Shown here: positions 5,382-7,222 of the stretch, one piece after another | Position numbering within the stretch: the stretch's first letter is position 1 | How the letters are laid out: the number at the start of each line of letters is the position of its first letter | NCBI GenBank assembly: GCA_020024645.1 | Contig: JAHHTN010000087.1 | Coordinates: 1-7,222 of the forward strand | Direction: 5' to 3' | DNA: 7,222 nucleotides | Source of the DNA: Faecalimonas sp. | Lineage (GTDB): Bacteria; Bacillota; Clostridia; Lachnospirales; Lachnospiraceae | Notes under the pieces: model-generated | What the model saw: only the letters and a program-made list of their open reading frames with translations | The model's database searches: none | What the model was told of the DNA's origin: nothing | Program-made: the position numbers and the translations under genes

Positions 5382-6755
5382 TTATGATAAAGAGTTCGCT
5401 TGGTTTTGCATCTTCCGATTAAATTTTCTCATAAAGAAAATAAAGAGTATTACAAGAATGACTCCTTTAAATACAGAAGAAAGGCTGATACTTAACCAAA
5501 CACCATTAAGTCCCAGTGCTGTTTTTCCGAATAGGATAGCCATTGGAATTCTCATACCGGTAAAAATAATGCTGACAATAGACGGTGGCAGGGTTTTTCC
5601 ATAAGCAGAAAATGCACCGGAAGTCAGGATTTCGATACACATAAACAGCTGCGAATAACCAAGGATTCTAAGATAATCAACACCTAACGGAATAACATCC
5701 GGTTCATTGATAAAGATGCTGAAAATTGGGGCCGGAAGGAACACCAGAACACAGGTTGTGATAACACCCCAACCCATCATAACTTTAAGAGCGGTAGTAT
5801 ATCCTTTTTTGGAACGGTTAAACTGTTTTGCACCATAGTTTTGGGCAATAAAGGAGTTGGTAGCGGCTGCAAATCCATCGGCTGCCATGTAGGAAATAGA
5901 TTCTACCTGAATACCGACTTTTTGTACAGCAATTGCGGCTTCTCCCCATGCTGCAATAATTCTGCCGATTGTCATGGAGATACCGGTAAACATAACGCCC
6001 TGTATTGTAGAAGGCATCCCGATTTTGGTGATTGACGCCATAATTTCCTTATCCAGCGGTCTTCCAAACTTCATTTTGCTAAAGACCTGTTCATCCTTTT
6101 TCATATATTGCATGTAGAGAAGAAAAACAATGAACTGGGCAAAAACAGTAGCTGTCGCAGCACCCAACACACCCATTTTCGGGAAAATACCCACACCAAA
6201 GATTAAGAGAGGGTCCAGCACAAGATTGATCAGCAAACCAATTGTGCTGATCTGGAATGGTGTTTTGCTGTTTCCGGTTGCTGTAATTATAGCAGTACAG
6301 ATTGGATTTAAAAAGTTGAAGATAATAAAAGCTCCCATAATAAACAGATAAGTTTCAGCATCTTTAATTACCTGAGCATTGGTAAATTTAAAGAAACCGA
6401 TAAACGGTTTTCTGAAAATGCAGAGAATCAATCCGTATATAATGGATAAAATAAGTCCCATCTGCAATGCATTCTCAGCATAACGGGCTGCTTTTTCTCT
6501 TTCACCTGCACCATAGGAGTGGGCTACATTCACCTGACCTCCCACCCTCAAAAAAGCACAGATACCATTTGCAAGGTTGACAAACATTCCTGCAGCACCC
6601 ACTGCTGCCACAGAGTTACTACCCACTCGACCTATCCAGATCATATCTGTCATGTTGTACGCCATTTGAAGCAGTGAAGTTGCCATAATTGGCAGTGACA
6701 TTGCAATCAAAGCCTTTAGGATATTTCCTTTTAATAAATCAGTTCTTGTATTCAT
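5382..6755 (-). CDS. MATE family efflux transporter
   Basis: 457 aa, the usual length for this family of 12-helix membrane antiporters, which export cationic drugs and metabolites using Na+ or H+ gradients. The N-terminal half shows LPIMATSLLQMAYNMTDMIW (residues 21-40) and IGRVG, then a GQVNVAHSYGAGEREKA loop (73-89) and NLVLDPLLIFGVG (177-189), all typical. The second half repeats the pattern with SFIAQNYGAKQF (301-312). Hydrophobic segments span nearly the whole chain. Only the ATG at 6755 fits the frame; no other start codon lies just upstream. Its nearest ribosome site is the modest GGGAAAG (plus 6764-6770) at 8 nt, while the better AAGGAGAT (6773-6780) is about 19 nt from the ATG. It has its own promoter, a folded leader and a terminator, so it is a single-gene unit converging on the Nudix gene. 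The exported compound is unknown. Confidence 0.95.
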   Translation of the reverse strand: MNTRTDLLKGNILKALIAMSLPIMATSLLQMAYNMTDMIWIGRVGSNSVAAVGAAGMFVNLANGICAFLRVGGQVNVAHSYGAGEREKAARYAENALQMGLILSIIYGLILCIFRKPFIGFFKFTNAQVIKDAETYLFIMGAFIIFNFLNPICTAIITATGNSKTPFQISTIGLLINLVLDPLLIFGVGIFPKMGVLGAATATVFAQFIVFLLYMQYMKKDEQVFSKMKFGRPLDKEIMASITKIGMPSTIQGVMFTGISMTIGRIIAAWGEAAIAVQKVGIQVESISYMAADGFAAATNSFIAQNYGAKQFNRSKKGYTTALKVMMGWGVITTCVLVFLPAPIFSIFINEPDVIPLGVDYLRILGYSQLFMCIEILTSGAFSAYGKTLPPSIVSIIFTGMRIPMAILFGKTALGLNGVWLSISLSSVFKGVILVILFIFFMRKFNRKMQNQANSLS

Positions 6756-6786
6756 GGCGCTATCTTTCCCACATCTCCTTTTTTGT

Positions 6787-6843
6787 TTTGATGAATGAAA
6801 ATGCTACCTTTTGCAATTTGTGCATAGTGGTAACTACATCAAA
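6787..6843 (-). promoter_or_regulatory. Structured 5' leader of the MATE transcript
   Basis: In minus-strand RNA three stems nest: 6837-6843 with 6787-6793 (UUUGAUG/CAUCAAA, 7 bp), 6829-6834 with 6803-6808 (GUUACC/GGUAGC, 6 bp with one U-G that would be a mismatch on the plus strand), and 6821-6824 with 6812-6815 (UGCA/UGCA, 4 bp, loop of 5). UUGAUGA at 6844-6850 can compete for the same CAUCAA arm, so two folds are possible. It resembles no riboswitch class I can name. Confidence 0.4.
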
Positions 6844-6883
6844 TCATCAATTTTTTCTCTATTTAAAAAGTTCGTTATAAAGT

Positions 6884-6912
6884 ATTATATAATAGAAAAT
6901 TTGCTTTTTCAA
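6884..6912 (-). promoter_or_regulatory. Sigma-A-type promoter of the MATE gene
   Basis: On the minus strand TTGAAA (plus 6907-6912) and TATAAT (plus 6884-6889) are separated by exactly 17 nt, giving 5/6 and 6/6 matches to consensus. Transcription would start near 6877, leaving a leader of about 120 nt before the ATG at 6755. Confidence 0.8.
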
Positions 6913-7222
6913 TCTTTTTAGGGGGAAAGGTGGTCAACAAGAAAAGACTCAAATCAACAGGTTGTATTATGTTGCACTACATATAAAAATGTAACTCCCT
7001 ATTTGTTTGATTAATAATGAATTTCTGATAGAGGATATGGAGCCGAATTTTTAAGGGGAGGATTTGTCAAACATCTCCTACCTCTTACACAAATGAGATT
7101 AGATATATAATTATGGGATATTAGAATAAATTATATTTTTTATGGAGTGTGCACGCAAAAAATAACAGCGGTTTTTATTCACAGTAAAGAAAAACACAAA
7201 AAGTTCAAAATATTTTATACCG
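6913..7222. other. AT-rich intergenic stretch without a supported gene
   Basis: About 310 bases beyond the MATE promoter. Both strands carry frequent stops. On the plus strand AGGGGG (6920-6925) precedes an 18-codon GTG frame at 6930 that stops at 6984. On the minus strand a frame is open from the window edge to about 7107 with no recognisable motif. No terminator with a U-run, RNA gene or repeat array was found. Confidence 0.6.

Noticed and set aside
5199..5387. 62-codon plus-strand frame starting at GTG
   Set aside because: It runs through the MATE terminator hairpin and into the MATE 3' end, lacks a ribosome binding site, and is rich in Ser/Phe/Ile/Lys as expected of AT-rich noncoding DNA.
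6757..6774. Short ATG or GTG leader frames (4-6 codons) on the minus strand right after AAGGAG, as a leader peptide for MATE
   Set aside because: Spacing from the ribosome site is 0-2 nt, too short for initiation, and the encoded peptides show no repeated codon or stall motif.
6888..6893. TATAAT on the plus strand as a divergent promoter
   Set aside because: No -35-like sequence lies 15-19 nt upstream on the plus strand. The overlap with the minus-strand TATAAT is a by-product of its near-palindromic sequence.
6930..6986. 18-codon GTG frame behind AGGGGG, possible small peptide
   Set aside because: The spacing from the G-run is only 4 nt, there is no promoter with a -35 box, and the peptide has no leader/core pattern.

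Overview
This 7.2 kb window is AT-rich DNA with strong GGAGG-type ribosome binding sites and Firmicute-like proteins. It most likely comes from a low-GC Gram-positive such as a clostridial or streptococcal gut or oral bacterium. Nothing in it fixes the genus. There are no rRNA, tRNA, CRISPR, phage or insertion-sequence genes.

Left part (3-4991, plus strand): a run of genes in one direction. It opens with the 3' part of a radical SAM protein whose N-terminus lies outside the window. That protein carries a clear SPASM-type auxiliary cluster cysteine pattern and a C-terminal domain that reads like PqqD, the RiPP recognition element fold. Two half-size ABC exporters follow (550 and 540 aa, each membrane domain plus ATPase), probably a heterodimer. 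A maturase followed by exporters is the usual layout of a ribosomally made, post-translationally modified peptide (RiPP) locus. The precursor peptide gene is not visible here and would be expected upstream. Between the two ABC genes lies a decayed fragment of a Nudix hydrolase gene. An intact close relative follows the second ABC gene and has its own promoter, with a perfect inverted repeat in the -35/-10 spacer. The decayed copy lost exactly 165 bp between two 9-bp repeats that are still present in the intact gene.

Middle (4992-5381): an intergenic region with two hairpins that work best as minus-strand intrinsic terminators, and a small interrupted reading frame that I cannot identify.

Right part (5382-6912, minus strand): a complete MATE-family multidrug/cation efflux gene converging on the Nudix gene. 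It has a recognisable promoter (TTGAAA-17-TATAAT), a leader of about 120 nt that can fold into a nested stem-loop, and its own terminator. The last ~310 bases hold no gene I can support.

The main points of interest are the possible C-terminal recognition domain on the maturase, the traceable history of the Nudix duplicate, the operator-like dyad at the Nudix promoter, and the structured MATE leader.
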